Shown here piece by piece: positions 48,880-58,046 of a stretch of 64,000 nucleotides of DNA. The notes below the pieces were generated by a model that saw only the letters and a program-made list of their open reading frames with translations, ran no database searches and was not told where the DNA came from. Within the stretch, counting starts at the first letter, position 1; each line of letters starts with the position of its first letter. The translations under genes and the position numbers were made by a program. The DNA is taken from positions 33,381-97,380 of the forward strand of contig NZ_SLXG01000009.1 of NCBI RefSeq assembly GCF_004345725.1. The letters run 5' to 3'. This DNA is from Crenobacter luteus (lineage in GTDB: Bacteria > Pseudomonadota > Gammaproteobacteria > Burkholderiales > Chromobacteriaceae).

Positions 48880-50052
48880 ATGCGCTTGCTCAAGGACCTG
48901 TCCGCGTCGGCCGTCGTCGCCGGCTTCGTCACCGTGCTGGTCAGCTTCACCAGCTCCGCCGTCATCGTGGTCCAGGCCGCCGGCACGCTCGGCGCGACGC
49001 CGGCCGAGACCGCGTCGTGGATGCTCGCGCTCGGCCTCGGCATGGGGTTGACCTGCATCGGCCTGTCGCTGCGCTACCGGGTGCCGGTGGTCACCGCGTG
49101 GTCGACGCCCGGCGCGGCGATGCTGATCACCAGCGCGTCCGGCGTCGCGATGAGCGACGCGGTCGGCGCCTTCCTCGTCTCGGCCGCGCTGATCACGCTG
49201 TTCGGCTTCACCGGCTGGTTCGAGCGCGCGATCCGCCGCATCCCGGTCTCGCTCGCGTCGGGCATGCTGGCCGGCGTGCTGCTGCGCTTCGGCCTGGACG
49301 TCTACGCCGCGATGAAGACGCAGTTCGGCCTGGTGTTCGCGATGTTCTGCGTCTATCTGGTCGCGCGGCGGCTACAGCCGCGCTACGCGATCGTCGCGAC
49401 GCTCGCCGCCGGCGTCGCGTTCGCCTTCTTCCACGACCAGCTGCGCCTGGCGGGCCTGAGCTTCGCGCTGGCCGCGCCGGTATTCACGATGCCGACCTTC
49501 TCGACGGGCGCGCTGATCGGCGTCGCGCTGCCGCTGTTCATCGTCACCATGGGCTCGCAGAACGTGCCGGGCGTCGCGGTGATCCGCGCGTCGGGCTACC
49601 AGGTGCCGGTCTCGCCCTTGGTCGGCTGGACCGGCGTGGCGACCTTGCTGCTCGCGCCGTTCGGCGCCTACGCGCTGAACCTCGCGGCGATCACCGCGGC
49701 GATTTCGCTCGGCCGCGAGGCGCACGAGGACCCGGCGCGCCGCTACGTCGCCGCGGTCGCCGCCGGCGTGTTCTACCTGGCGGTCGGCGCCTTCGGCGCG
49801 ACGGTCAGCGCGCTGTTCGCCGCCTTTCCGAAGGAGCTGGTGCTGGCGATCGCCGGGCTGGCGCTGCTGGGCACCATCGGCAACGGCCTGGCGGCGGCGC
49901 TGCGCGACGACGCCGAGCGCGAGCCGGCGCTGATCACCTTCCTCGTCACCGCGTCGGGCGTCACGCTGTTCGGCGTCGGCTCGGCGTTCTGGGGCCTGGT
50001 CGCCGGCGTGCTGGCGCTGTTGGTCCTCAACGCGCGGCGCCAGCCGGCCTGA
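48880..50052 (+). CDS. benE: BenE-family benzoate/proton symporter
   Basis: A 390-residue inner-membrane transporter with about 12 helices, matching the BenE family: VTVLVSFTSSAVIVVQAA, VVTAWSTPGAAML, VTMGSQNVPGVAVIRASGY and ALLGTIGNGL. No benzoate catabolic genes are nearby, so the natural substrate is open. Monocistronic; a repeat pair follows. Confidence 0.88.
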   Translation: MRLLKDLSASAVVAGFVTVLVSFTSSAVIVVQAAGTLGATPAETASWMLALGLGMGLTCIGLSLRYRVPVVTAWSTPGAAMLITSASGVAMSDAVGAFLVSAALITLFGFTGWFERAIRRIPVSLASGMLAGVLLRFGLDVYAAMKTQFGLVFAMFCVYLVARRLQPRYAIVATLAAGVAFAFFHDQLRLAGLSFALAAPVFTMPTFSTGALIGVALPLFIVTMGSQNVPGVAVIRASGYQVPVSPLVGWTGVATLLLAPFGAYALNLAAITAAISLGREAHEDPARRYVAAVAAGVFYLAVGAFGATVSALFAAFPKELVLAIAGLALLGTIGNGLAAALRDDAEREPALITFLVTASGVTLFGVGSAFWGLVAGVLALLVLNARRQPA

Positions 50053-50084
50053 GCCGCGCCGCGCGAACGGCTTTTCCAGACCAC

Positions 50085-50121
50085 AAGGCTCGGCCAAGCT
50101 CATGCAGTTGGCCGAGCCTTT
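50085..50121. terminator. Repeat-built hairpin after benE
   Basis: AAGGCTCGGCCAA (50085-50097) and TTGGCCGAGCCTT (50108-50120) form a perfect 13-bp stem with a 10-nt loop and a short T-run, between convergent benE and the AraC gene. Confidence 0.75.
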
Positions 50122-50147
50122 ATGATTGCGGCCATGACCGTCCCGAA

Positions 50148-51029
50148 TCAGCGCGCGCCCGCGCTGCCGGTCGCCCAGCGCCGGTAGTCGCCCGGCGTAA
50201 CGCCGAGCGCGGCGCGGAAGCGGTTGGCGAGGTGGCTGGCGCTCGCGTAGCCGCAGGCGGCGGCGACGTCGGCCAGCGGCGCGTCCGGCCGCGCGAGCGC
50301 CTCGCGCGCGCGCTCGAGCCGGCGGCGCATGATCCACGCGTGCGGCGGCAGGCCGAAGGAGGCGCGGAACATGCGCGCGAAGTGGTATTCGGACAGCGCG
50401 AGTTCGGCCGCCAGTTCGGCGACGGTCAGCGCGCTGTCCAGCCTCGCCTCGACCAGCTCGCGCACGCGGCGACGCTGCGCCGGCGCGAGCCCGCCCTTGA
50501 CGACGAGCGGACGGCGCCGGCCGGTCTGCGTCAGCATCAGGTGGGCGAGCGCTTCGTGGCCGAGCGCGTTGCCGGTCAGCCGGCCGTCGGCGTCGCGCCA
50601 GTCGAGCGCGGCCAGGCGCCGGCACAGCGCGGCGAGCCGCGCGTCGTCCATATAGGTGCGGTCGTTGAGGGCGAGTTCGCGCGGCTCGCGATCGAGCATC
50701 GTCACCGCGAGCGCGCCGAACTGCTCGGGCGTGAAGTAGAGGTGGAGAAAGCGGATGCGACCGTTGATCTGCCAGTACGACTCGTGCTCGGCCGGCAGGA
50801 TGCACAGTTTGTCGGGCGCGCCGCGCTGCTCGGCCAGACCGCGGCGCACGATGCCGAAGCCGCCCTCCAGATACAGCGACAGCGTGTGGTGGCCGGGCCG
50901 GCGGTAGACGGTATCCTCCAGGCGGTTGCGCTGCCAGAGCGCGGCGACGAGACCGTCGCCGAGCGGCGCGCGGCGTTCGAGATCGGCGTGCGAGCGGGTG
51001 AGCGTGTCGAAGACCTGCAGCGTGGACAT
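50148..51029 (-). CDS. AraC-family transcriptional regulator
   Basis: A 293-residue regulator with an N-terminal cupin-like sensing domain (GHHTLSLYLEGGFGIVRRG, about 45-65) and a C-terminal double helix-turn-helix (about 195-290; LTVAELAAELALSEYHFARMFRASFGLPPHAWIMRRRLERA and LADVAAACGYASASHLANRFRAALGVTPGDYRR). It diverges from the EamA transporter gene (140-bp gap), which it probably controls. GGAGG supports ATG 51029. Confidence 0.9.
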   Translation of the reverse strand: MSTLQVFDTLTRSHADLERRAPLGDGLVAALWQRNRLEDTVYRRPGHHTLSLYLEGGFGIVRRGLAEQRGAPDKLCILPAEHESYWQINGRIRFLHLYFTPEQFGALAVTMLDREPRELALNDRTYMDDARLAALCRRLAALDWRDADGRLTGNALGHEALAHLMLTQTGRRRPLVVKGGLAPAQRRRVRELVEARLDSALTVAELAAELALSEYHFARMFRASFGLPPHAWIMRRRLERAREALARPDAPLADVAAACGYASASHLANRFRAALGVTPGDYRRWATGSAGAR

Positions 51030-51169
51030 GGCGTTTTCCTCCAGCGCCAGTGTACGCCGCGCCGGCGCGCCCGACGGCGGGAGGGCGGAAAAAAACGCAG
51101 GATTCTGCAAGCGCGCGGGCGCCACCGCCGGCGACACTGGCGCCGTTCCCGTCCACCCGGAGACCATCC

Positions 51170-52063
51170 ATGAACGCGCTGCTCTACCTGTCGACCGTGC
51201 TGATCTGGGGCACGACCTGGATCGCGCTCAAGTGGCAGCTCGGCGAAGTCCCGATTCCGCTGTCGATCGCCTACCGCTTTCTCGTCGCCGCGGCGCTGCT
51301 GTTCGCGCTGCTCGCCCTCGCGCGCCGGTTGCGCGTACCGCGCGGCGAGGCGGCCGGGCTGGTCGCCGCGCAGGGGCTGTTCCTGTTCTGCCTGAACTTC
51401 CTGTGTTTCTACCACGCCAGCCGCTTCATCCCGAGTGGCCTCGTCGCGGTGGTGTTCTCGACCGCGACGCTGTGGAACGCGCTGAACGCGCGCGTCTTCC
51501 TCGGGCGGCGCGTCGCGCCCCCGGTGCTCATCGGTGGCGCGCTGGGACTGGCCGGCATCGCGCTGCTGTTCTGGCCTCAGCTTTCCGGCCACGCGGCCGA
51601 CGCCGGCACGCCGACCGGCCTGGCGCTCGCGCTGGCCGGTACGCTGTGCTTTTCCATCGGCAACCTGTTGTCGAGCCGGCTGCAGGCGCTGGGGCTCGCG
51701 CCGCTCGACACCAACGCGTGGGCGATGCTCGCCGGCGCGGCCATCCTCGTCGCCGGCTCCGTTGTCGCCGGCCTGCCGTTCGCGATCGACGCCTCGCCGC
51801 GCTACCTGGCCGCGCTGGCCTACCTGGCGATTCCCGGCTCGGTGATCGGCTTCACCGCCTACCTGATGCTGGTCGGCCGGCTCGGCCCGGAACGCGCCGC
51901 CTACTGCACCGTGCTGTTCCCGGTCGTCGCGCTCAACGTGTCGGTGTGGTTCGAGGGCTACCACTGGACCGCGCCGGCGCTCGCCGGCCTCGCGCTGGTG
52001 ATGGCGGGCAACGTGCTCGTGTTCCGGCACAAGCCCGCCACGCCCGCCCCGGCCCGCGCCTGA
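51170..52063 (+). CDS. EamA/DMT-family transporter
   Basis: A 297-residue protein with ten helices in two EamA repeats (about 1-135 and 148-285), beginning MNALLYLSTVLIWGTTWIALKWQLG. Likely a metabolite exporter; substrate unknown. Divergent from the AraC gene. A terminator follows directly. Confidence 0.87.
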   Translation: MNALLYLSTVLIWGTTWIALKWQLGEVPIPLSIAYRFLVAAALLFALLALARRLRVPRGEAAGLVAAQGLFLFCLNFLCFYHASRFIPSGLVAVVFSTATLWNALNARVFLGRRVAPPVLIGGALGLAGIALLFWPQLSGHAADAGTPTGLALALAGTLCFSIGNLLSSRLQALGLAPLDTNAWAMLAGAAILVAGSVVAGLPFAIDASPRYLAALAYLAIPGSVIGFTAYLMLVGRLGPERAAYCTVLFPVVALNVSVWFEGYHWTAPALAGLALVMAGNVLVFRHKPATPAPARA

Positions 52064-52080
52064 GCGCGGACGATCTCGGC

Positions 52081-52105
52081 AAGCGCCCCACGGGGCGCTT
52101 TTTGT
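52081..52105 (+). terminator. Terminator of the EamA gene
   Basis: Stem AAGCGCCCC / GGGGCGCTT, 2-nt apparent loop, then TTT. Confidence 0.85.
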
Positions 52106-52272
52106 TTGACCTGGATTAAGGCACGCCGCCGCCGCGACGCTCACGCTGGAGGCGCCAGCAAGGCATTGGCATTTTGCGCTGCAATATAGGCCCGGTTACG
52201 TCATATAATATTCACTTCACGTCATCGTCGCCCGCCGTTAGCACCGGGCGGCGCCGCAACCAGGAGAACGGC

Positions 52273-53910
52273 ATGCTGCAAGGATTGAAGGTCCGCCACA
52301 AACTCTACGTCGGCTTCGGCGTCATGGTCGCGCTGATCGCCAGCACCGCCGCACTCAGCCTCGCGAAGCTGTCCGACATGCACGAGCGGCTCGGCCTGAT
52401 CGTCGACGACCGCTACGCCAAGGTGGTGATGGTCGACGACGTGATCCGCAACATTCTCGACAACGCGCGCCACATCCGTGACGGCATCCTGACCGGGCAG
52501 CCCGGCGTCTGGGAGGCCAAGCTGGCGCTCATAGAAGCCAACCGCGCCGACAACGACAAGAAGCTGAACCAGCTCGCCGCGCTGATCCACACCGACGAGG
52601 GCAAGGCGCTGCTGGCCGGGGTCACCGCCACGCGCCAGGCGCTCGCGCCGCTGTACGCGCCGCTCTACCAGCTGATCCGCGCCGACCGCGACGAGGAGGC
52701 GCTCGCCTTCCTCTACGCCCGCTTCGTGCCCGCCAACGAAGCACTGTGGAAGGCAACCGAAAAGCTCGGCCAGTACCAGGAACAGCTGATGAAGGACACC
52801 CAGGCCGAGGCGCAGGCCGCCTACGAGCGGCAGGTCATGCTCCTGGCCGGCCTGTGCGCGCTCGCCGTCGCCGCCGGCCTCGCGCTCGCCTGGCTGATCG
52901 CGCGCGCGATCGGCGCGCCGCTGTCGCGCGCCGCCGAGCTGGCGCACGACATCGCCGCCGGCGACCTGAGCCGCGCGGTACCGCTGCCGGCGCGCGCCGG
53001 CGGCGAGGACGAAGTGACGGCACTGCTGCGCGCGCTCGAGACGATGCGCGGCCAGCTACACGACACGCTGTCCCTGCTGCAGCGCAACGCCGACGCGGTC
53101 GCCGGCACCGCCGACAAGCTCGACTGCATCGCGCGCGACGTCGGCGCCAGCACGCAGCAGCAGTCGGAGGCGACCGCCAACGCGGCGGCGACCATCGAGG
53201 AGCTGACCGTCAGCGTCAACCACATCGCCGACAGCGCCGACGAGGCCGCCGTCGAGGCGCAACGCGCCGGCGAGCGCGCCCAGCAAGGCAACCGCAGCGC
53301 GGCCGCCTCGCGCGAAACCGCCGAAACGGTCGCGACCGTGGTCGGCGAGACCTCGGCCAACCTCGGCCAGCTGTCGCGCACCGTCGACGAAATCGGCGCG
53401 ATCACCGCGCTGATCCGCGACGTGGCCGACCAGACCAATCTGCTGGCGCTGAACGCGGCGATCGAGGCGGCGCGCGCCGGCGAGCAGGGCCGCGGCTTCG
53501 CGGTGGTCGCCGACGAGGTGCGCAAGTTGGCCGAGCGCTCGTCCAAGGCGGCGCAGGACATCAACGCGCTGATCGACGCGATCCAGCACGGCACCCGCAC
53601 CGCGCAGGACAGCATGAGCCGCAGCCTAGAGCAGGTCGGCGTGGTCGGCCGCGTGTCGGCCGATACCGCCGACGCCATGCAGGAGATCGACGCGGCGACG
53701 CGCACCGTCGACGACGCGATCCGCCACATCCACAGCGCGCTCGGCGAACAGCGCAGCGCCAGCCAGCTGTTGGCGCACAGCATGGAGGAAGTCGCGCAGA
53801 TGGCCGAAAGCAACAACGGCACCGCGCGCCAGCTGGGCGACGCGGCGTCCGAGCTGACCGGCCTGTCGCACGCGCTCAAAGAAAGCGCCGCCCGCTTCAA
53901 GCTCGCCTGA
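52273..53910 (+). CDS. Methyl-accepting chemotaxis protein
   Basis: A 545-residue chemoreceptor: TM1 (about 11-31, [21 protein letters not shown]), a periplasmic four-helix-bundle sensor (32-190), TM2 (about 195-216), HAMP (about 217-272) and a cytoplasmic coiled-coil domain whose hairpin tip reads [43 protein letters not shown]. No C-terminal NWETF-type tether. The ligand is unknown. CAGGAG before the ATG. The leader has TATAATATTC near 52203, a possible -10. Confidence 0.92.
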   Translation: MLQGLKVRHKLYVGFGVMVALIASTAALSLAKLSDMHERLGLIVDDRYAKVVMVDDVIRNILDNARHIRDGILTGQPGVWEAKLALIEANRADNDKKLNQLAALIHTDEGKALLAGVTATRQALAPLYAPLYQLIRADRDEEALAFLYARFVPANEALWKATEKLGQYQEQLMKDTQAEAQAAYERQVMLLAGLCALAVAAGLALAWLIARAIGAPLSRAAELAHDIAAGDLSRAVPLPARAGGEDEVTALLRALETMRGQLHDTLSLLQRNADAVAGTADKLDCIARDVGASTQQQSEATANAAATIEELTVSVNHIADSADEAAVEAQRAGERAQQGNRSAAASRETAETVATVVGETSANLGQLSRTVDEIGAITALIRDVADQTNLLALNAAIEAARAGEQGRGFAVVADEVRKLAERSSKAAQDINALIDAIQHGTRTAQDSMSRSLEQVGVVGRVSADTADAMQEIDAATRTVDDAIRHIHSALGEQRSASQLLAHSMEEVAQMAESNNGTARQLGDAASELTGLSHALKESAARFKLA

Positions 53911-53977
53911 TCCCTCCCCTCCTGCGGTTGGCCGGGCGTCGTGCGATAATGCCGCCCCGACCTCGGCCAACCTCGCC

Positions 53978-54721
53978 ATGCTGCCCATCCTGTACGAAGA
54001 CGATCAGCTGATCGCCATCCACAAGCCGACCGACCTCTTGGTGCACCGCACGGTGCTCGACAAGCACGAGCGCCGCTTCGCGCTGCAGATGCTGCGCGAG
54101 CAGATCGGCCAGCGCGTCTACCCGGCGCACCGGCTCGACAAGGGCACCTCGGGCGTGCTCCTGTTCGGCAAAAGCCGCGACGCCGGCCGCGAGCTGTCGT
54201 GGCGCTTCGAGCGCCAAGAGGTCGACAAGACCTACCTGGCCGTGGTGCGCGGCTGGCCGGCCGACGCGGGCGAGATCGACCACGCGCTGACGCGCCGCGT
54301 CGACGACCTCGAATGGCTAGGCGAGACCGTCAGCGCCGAGCCGCAGGCGGCCGTCACCCGCTACAAGACGCTCGCGACGGTCGAACTGCCGGTAGCGGTC
54401 GACCGCTACCCGCAAAGCCGCTACGCGCTGGTCAAGCTAGAGCCGCAAACCGGCCGCCGACACCAGCTGCGCCGGCACCTGAAGCACATCAGCCACCCTA
54501 TCATCGGCGACGCAACCTACGGCAAGGGCCGCCACAACCGCATGTTCGCCGAGCGCTACGGCAGCGAGCGGATGCTGCTCGCCTGCGTCGAGATGCGCCT
54601 CGTGCATCCGTTCACCGACGAGCCCTTGACGCTGACCGCGCCGCTGGCGCCCGAATTCGCCGCCGTCGTCGCCGCGCTAGGCTGGCGCGACGCGGTCGCG
54701 CCGCGTTTTTGGCCGGCCTGA
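53978..54721 (+). CDS. truC: tRNA pseudouridine(65) synthase TruC
   Basis: A 247-residue RluA-family synthase without an S4 domain, as expected for TruC, which modifies U65 of tRNA. It has ILYEDDQLIAIHKPTDLLVH, the catalytic AHRLDKGTSGVLLFGKS and LEPQTGRRHQLRRHLKHISHPIIGDATYGKG. Its ATG lies just after a repeat copy (53962-53970). Confidence 0.92.
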   Translation: MLPILYEDDQLIAIHKPTDLLVHRTVLDKHERRFALQMLREQIGQRVYPAHRLDKGTSGVLLFGKSRDAGRELSWRFERQEVDKTYLAVVRGWPADAGEIDHALTRRVDDLEWLGETVSAEPQAAVTRYKTLATVELPVAVDRYPQSRYALVKLEPQTGRRHQLRRHLKHISHPIIGDATYGKGRHNRMFAERYGSERMLLACVEMRLVHPFTDEPLTLTAPLAPEFAAVVAALGWRDAVAPRFWPA

Positions 54722-54765
54722 TTCGCGCTCGCACCGCCCGCCCCCTTTCGCAAAGACCCAGACCC

Positions 54766-55608
54766 ATGCTCAGCTACCGCCACGCCTTCCACGCCGGCAA
54801 CCACGCCGACGTGCTCAAACACTGGCTGCTCGTCGAGCTCGCCGACTATCTGAACCAGAAGGACAAGCCCTACTGGTACATCGACACCCACGCCGGCGCC
54901 GGCTACTACGCGCTCGATTCGGAATACGCGCAGAAGAACGCCGAGTTCGATACCGGCGTCGGCCGGCTGTGGCAGCGCGCCGACGCGCCGGAAACGCTCG
55001 CGCACTATCTTTCCATCGTACGCTCGGCCAACCCCGACGGCGCCTTGCGCCATTACCCGGGCTCGCCCGGCTTCGCGCGCGAGGTGCTGCGGCCCGACGA
55101 CCGGCTGCGCCTGTTCGAGCTGCACCCGAGCGACCACGTCCACCTGAGCGACAACTTCAGGAACGAGCGGCGCGCCCGCGTCGAGAAGGCCGACGGTTTC
55201 GCCTTGTTGAAATCGCTGCTGCCGCCGGCGCCGCGCCGCGCGCTGACCTTGATCGACCCGCCGTACGAGGACAAGAAGGACTACCGCCGCGTGGTCGAGA
55301 CGCTCGAGGAAGCGCTGCGCCGCTTCCCGTCCGGCGTCTACGCGGTGTGGTACCCGCTGTTGCAGCGCCCGGAGGTCAAGGAAATGCGCAAGGCGCTCGC
55401 GCGCCTGCCGGCCAAGGGCTGGCTCGACGTGTCGCTGACGGTGCGCACGCCGTCGCGCGACGGCTTCGGCATGCACGGCAGCGGCATGTTCGTGCTCAAC
55501 CCGCCGTGGACGCTGCCCGGCCGCGTCGAGGCGACGCTGCCCTACCTCGTCAAGGCGCTCGGCGAGGACAAGGGCGCGGCGTTCACGCTCGAACAGCGGA
55601 TCGCCTGA
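54766..55608 (+). CDS. rlmJ: 23S rRNA (adenine2030-N6)-methyltransferase RlmJ
   Basis: A 280-residue SAM-dependent methyltransferase, the same length as E. coli RlmJ. MLSYRHAFHAGNHADVLKHW is the family N-terminus, YIDTHAGAGYY the SAM loop, TLIDPPYEDKKDY the catalytic DPPY motif and FGMHGSGMFVLNPPW the C-terminal signature. It lies 44 bp after truC on the same strand and ends at a strong terminator. Confidence 0.95.
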   Translation: MLSYRHAFHAGNHADVLKHWLLVELADYLNQKDKPYWYIDTHAGAGYYALDSEYAQKNAEFDTGVGRLWQRADAPETLAHYLSIVRSANPDGALRHYPGSPGFAREVLRPDDRLRLFELHPSDHVHLSDNFRNERRARVEKADGFALLKSLLPPAPRRALTLIDPPYEDKKDYRRVVETLEEALRRFPSGVYAVWYPLLQRPEVKEMRKALARLPAKGWLDVSLTVRTPSRDGFGMHGSGMFVLNPPWTLPGRVEATLPYLVKALGEDKGAAFTLEQRIA

Positions 55609-55612
55609 AGCG

Positions 55613-55638
55613 AAGGGGCCCCATCGGGGCCCCTTTTT
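55613..55638 (+). terminator. Terminator of truC-rlmJ
   Basis: AAGGGGCCCC / GGGGCCCCTT with a 3-nt loop and TTTTT; also convergent with the pirin gene. Confidence 0.9.
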
Positions 55639-55649
55639 CGTGACGCCGC

Positions 55650-56537
55650 TCAGCCCTCGGGCAGCGGGATGAACTCGGTCTCGCCGGGCACCGGCGCGAA
55701 GCGGCCGTCGCGCCAGTCGGCCTTCGCGAGCTCGATGCGCTCGCGGCGGCTGGAGACGAAGTTCCACCACATCACGCGCCGGCCGTAGCCGACCGTCTCG
55801 CCGTCGAGCACCGCGCCGCCCAGCAGCATCAGCCGCGCGCCGCCGGCTGCCTCGACGCGCGGCGTCGCGCCCGGCGCGAGCACCAAGAGCGTCCCGGGCG
55901 CGACCGACGCGCCGTCGAGCGTGACCTCGCCCTGCGCGACGTAGAGCGCGCGCTCCGGCGCGGCGTCCGGCACGACGAAGGCGCCGCCCGCCGCGAGCGT
56001 CAGCGCCGCGTACAGCGTCGCGCTCTTGACCGCTACCGGCGAACGTCGGCCGAGCAGCTCGCCGATCAACAGGTGCACGTCGGCGCCGCCGTCGCGCCAG
56101 CGCGGCAGCAGATCTTCCGGATAGTGGACGAAGGACGGCTCGCCCTCCTCGTCGGCGATCGGCAGCGCGATCCACATCTGGATGCCCTCGACCGTCTCGC
56201 CCGTCTCGCGCACGTCGGCCGGGATGCGTTCCGAGTGGACGATGCCGCGCCCGGCGCTCATCAGGTTGACCGCACCCGGCTCGATGCGCTGCACCGAGCC
56301 GAGGCTGTCGCGGTGCATCATCGCGCCGGAGAACAGATAGGTGACGGTCGCCAGCCCGATGTGCGGGTGCGGCCTGACGTCGCCGTCGCTCGTGCCGGCG
56401 GCGAAGCGCGCCGGCCCCATGTGGTCGAGAAAGACGAAGGGGCCGACCGACTGCGCCTTGACGCTCGGCAGCAGCCTTCTGACCGGAAAACCGATGTCGC
56501 GCGCCAGCGCGCGGATCTCGTGCAGCACGGCATTCAT
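55650..56537 (-). CDS. Pirin family protein (1)
   Basis: A 295-residue bicupin of the pirin family. The metal-binding pattern HPHIGLATVTYLFSG and HRDSLGSVQRIEPGAVNLMSAGRGIVHSE supplies the His/Glu ligands, and MWWNFVSSRRERIELAKADW is the YhhW/YhaK-like C-terminus. Relatives act as quercetin dioxygenases or regulators; the role here is not known. AGGAGG fixes ATG 56537. Last gene of a doxX-pirin-pirin run on the minus strand. Confidence 0.9.
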   Translation of the reverse strand: MNAVLHEIRALARDIGFPVRRLLPSVKAQSVGPFVFLDHMGPARFAAGTSDGDVRPHPHIGLATVTYLFSGAMMHRDSLGSVQRIEPGAVNLMSAGRGIVHSERIPADVRETGETVEGIQMWIALPIADEEGEPSFVHYPEDLLPRWRDGGADVHLLIGELLGRRSPVAVKSATLYAALTLAAGGAFVVPDAAPERALYVAQGEVTLDGASVAPGTLLVLAPGATPRVEAAGGARLMLLGGAVLDGETVGYGRRVMWWNFVSSRRERIELAKADWRDGRFAPVPGETEFIPLPEG

Positions 56538-56646
56538 GTCCTGCCTCCTTCTTGATGGGAGAACGCCGGCCGCCCGTACGGCGGGCCCGGCCAAGCCTGG
56601 GGGAGAAAAAGGGGGGAAGGCCGCGCCCTCCCCCGGTCGCGGCGAC

Positions 56647-57507
56647 TCAGAAGCGACCGGCGCGGAAGTCGTCGAACGCCTGCTCGAGCTCGTCGCGGCT
56701 GTTCATCACGAACGGCCCCCACTGCGCGATCGGCTCGTTCAGCGGCCGGCCGGCGACCACCAGCACCCGCGCGCCGCCGGCACTCGCCAGCGCCACGCCG
56801 GTGGCGGCCGGGTTCGCGTTCGACAGCACCGCCATCTGGCCGGCGAGCACCTTCTGGCCGCGCCCGCCGACGGCGAGCTCGCCGTCGTGCACGTAGAGAA
56901 AGGCGTTGTGCCCGGCCGGGATCGCCGCCTCGTAGCGCGCGCCGGCCGGCAGGCCGACGTCGAGGTAGAGCGGCTGGGTCGCCTCGCGCGTCACCGCGCC
57001 GACGGTGCCGTCGGCGACGCCGGCGATCACCTTGACCGTCACGCCGTCGTCGCGCGTCGTCACTGGGATGTCGGCCGCCGGGATGTCGCGGTAGCCGGGC
57101 GCGGTCATCTTGTCGCACGCGGGCAGGTTCACCCACAACTGGAAGCCGTGCATCAGGCCGTCCTGCTGCTCGGGCAGCTCGGAGTGGACGATGCCGCGCC
57201 CGGCGGTCATCCACTGCACGCCGCCCGGCGCCAACAGGCCCTCGTTGCCGGTGCTGTCGCGGTGACGCATGCGGCCGGCCAGCATGTAGGTGACCGTCTC
57301 GAAACCGCGGTGCGGGTGGTCGGGGAAGCCGGCCAGATAGTCGTCCGGGTTGTCCGAGCGGAACTCGTCGAGCATCAGGAAGGGGTCGAGGCGGCGCTGC
57401 AGCTCGTGCGTCAACACGCGCTTGAGCTTGACGCCGGCGCCGTCGGACACCGGCACGCCGGCGACGAGACGTTCGACTTCGCGACTGATGAAGGGGGTGC
57501 TGCCCAT
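56647..57507 (-). CDS. Pirin family protein (2)
   Basis: A 286-residue pirin with HPHRGFETVTYMLAGRMRHRD, GGVQWMTAGRGIVHSE (metal ligands) and a C-terminal cupin ending QWGPFVMNSRDELEQAFDDFRAGRF, the common quercetinase-type pirin tail. The ATG at 57507 (MGSTPFISREV) has GGAGA 5 bp upstream; an in-frame GTG six codons earlier overlaps that site. It lies between the other pirin gene and doxX. Confidence 0.9.
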   Translation of the reverse strand: MGSTPFISREVERLVAGVPVSDGAGVKLKRVLTHELQRRLDPFLMLDEFRSDNPDDYLAGFPDHPHRGFETVTYMLAGRMRHRDSTGNEGLLAPGGVQWMTAGRGIVHSELPEQQDGLMHGFQLWVNLPACDKMTAPGYRDIPAADIPVTTRDDGVTVKVIAGVADGTVGAVTREATQPLYLDVGLPAGARYEAAIPAGHNAFLYVHDGELAVGGRGQKVLAGQMAVLSNANPAATGVALASAGGARVLVVAGRPLNEPIAQWGPFVMNSRDELEQAFDDFRAGRF

Positions 57508-57541
57508 GGTGCTCTCCAGTATCACGTTGCGGGACGACGGC

Positions 57542-57925
57542 TTACTTGCGGCTGCGCATCGCGTCGAGGCTGAACGCGCCGGCGCCGTGCAGCGTCACCA
57601 TCAAGAGGCCGCCCGCCATCGCGAGGTTCTTCATGAACATGATGCTTTGCACCTGCTCGGCGAAATTGGTGTGGAAGATCAGCGCCGAGGCGAGCGAGAA
57701 ACCGGCCAGGAGGAAGGCCGCGATGCGCGCCTGGAAGCCCGCCAGCAGCGCGAGGCCGCCGCCCAGCTCGGTCAGGATCACCAGCGGCAGCAGGAAGCCG
57801 GGCACGCCCATCGCCTCCATATAGCCTTGCGTGCCGGCGTAGCCGGCGCCCAGCTTGCCGACGCCGGCGACGATAAAGATCAGCGCCATCAGCGCGCGGG
57901 CGACCAGATCGACCAGATTGTTCAT
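57542..57925 (-). CDS. DoxX family membrane protein
   Basis: A 127-residue DoxX protein with four helices. MNNLVDLVARALMALIFIVAGVGKLGAGYAGTQGYMEAMGVPGFLLPLVILTELGGGLALLAGF is typical. Members are linked to quinone or thiol redox stress. First gene of the doxX-pirin-pirin run, under a shared promoter region with the divergent LysR gene. GAGGAGAG supports the ATG. Confidence 0.88.
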   Translation of the reverse strand: MNNLVDLVARALMALIFIVAGVGKLGAGYAGTQGYMEAMGVPGFLLPLVILTELGGGLALLAGFQARIAAFLLAGFSLASALIFHTNFAEQVQSIMFMKNLAMAGGLLMVTLHGAGAFSLDAMRSRK

Positions 57926-57979
57926 GCTTCTCTCCTCGAAGATGGCGTGCGCCCGATGCGCATCGCTGTCGTGAAGCCA

Positions 57980-58044
57980 TTATCGGACGCTATAATCCGA
58001 TAAAAAAGCGCAAATTTTCCGCCAAAACCATCGAAATATTCGAT
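57980..58044. promoter_or_regulatory. Divergent lysR/doxX control region with two dyads
   Basis: Dyad 1 is TTATCGG-N10-CCGATAA (57980-58003), with a TATAAT core inside the spacer (57991-57996). Dyad 2 is the 15-bp palindrome ATCGAAATATTCGAT (58030-58044) directly before the lysR ATG. Both sit in a short AT-rich stretch between divergent genes, where a LysR regulator would be expected to bind. Confidence 0.55.
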
Positions 58045-58046
58045 CA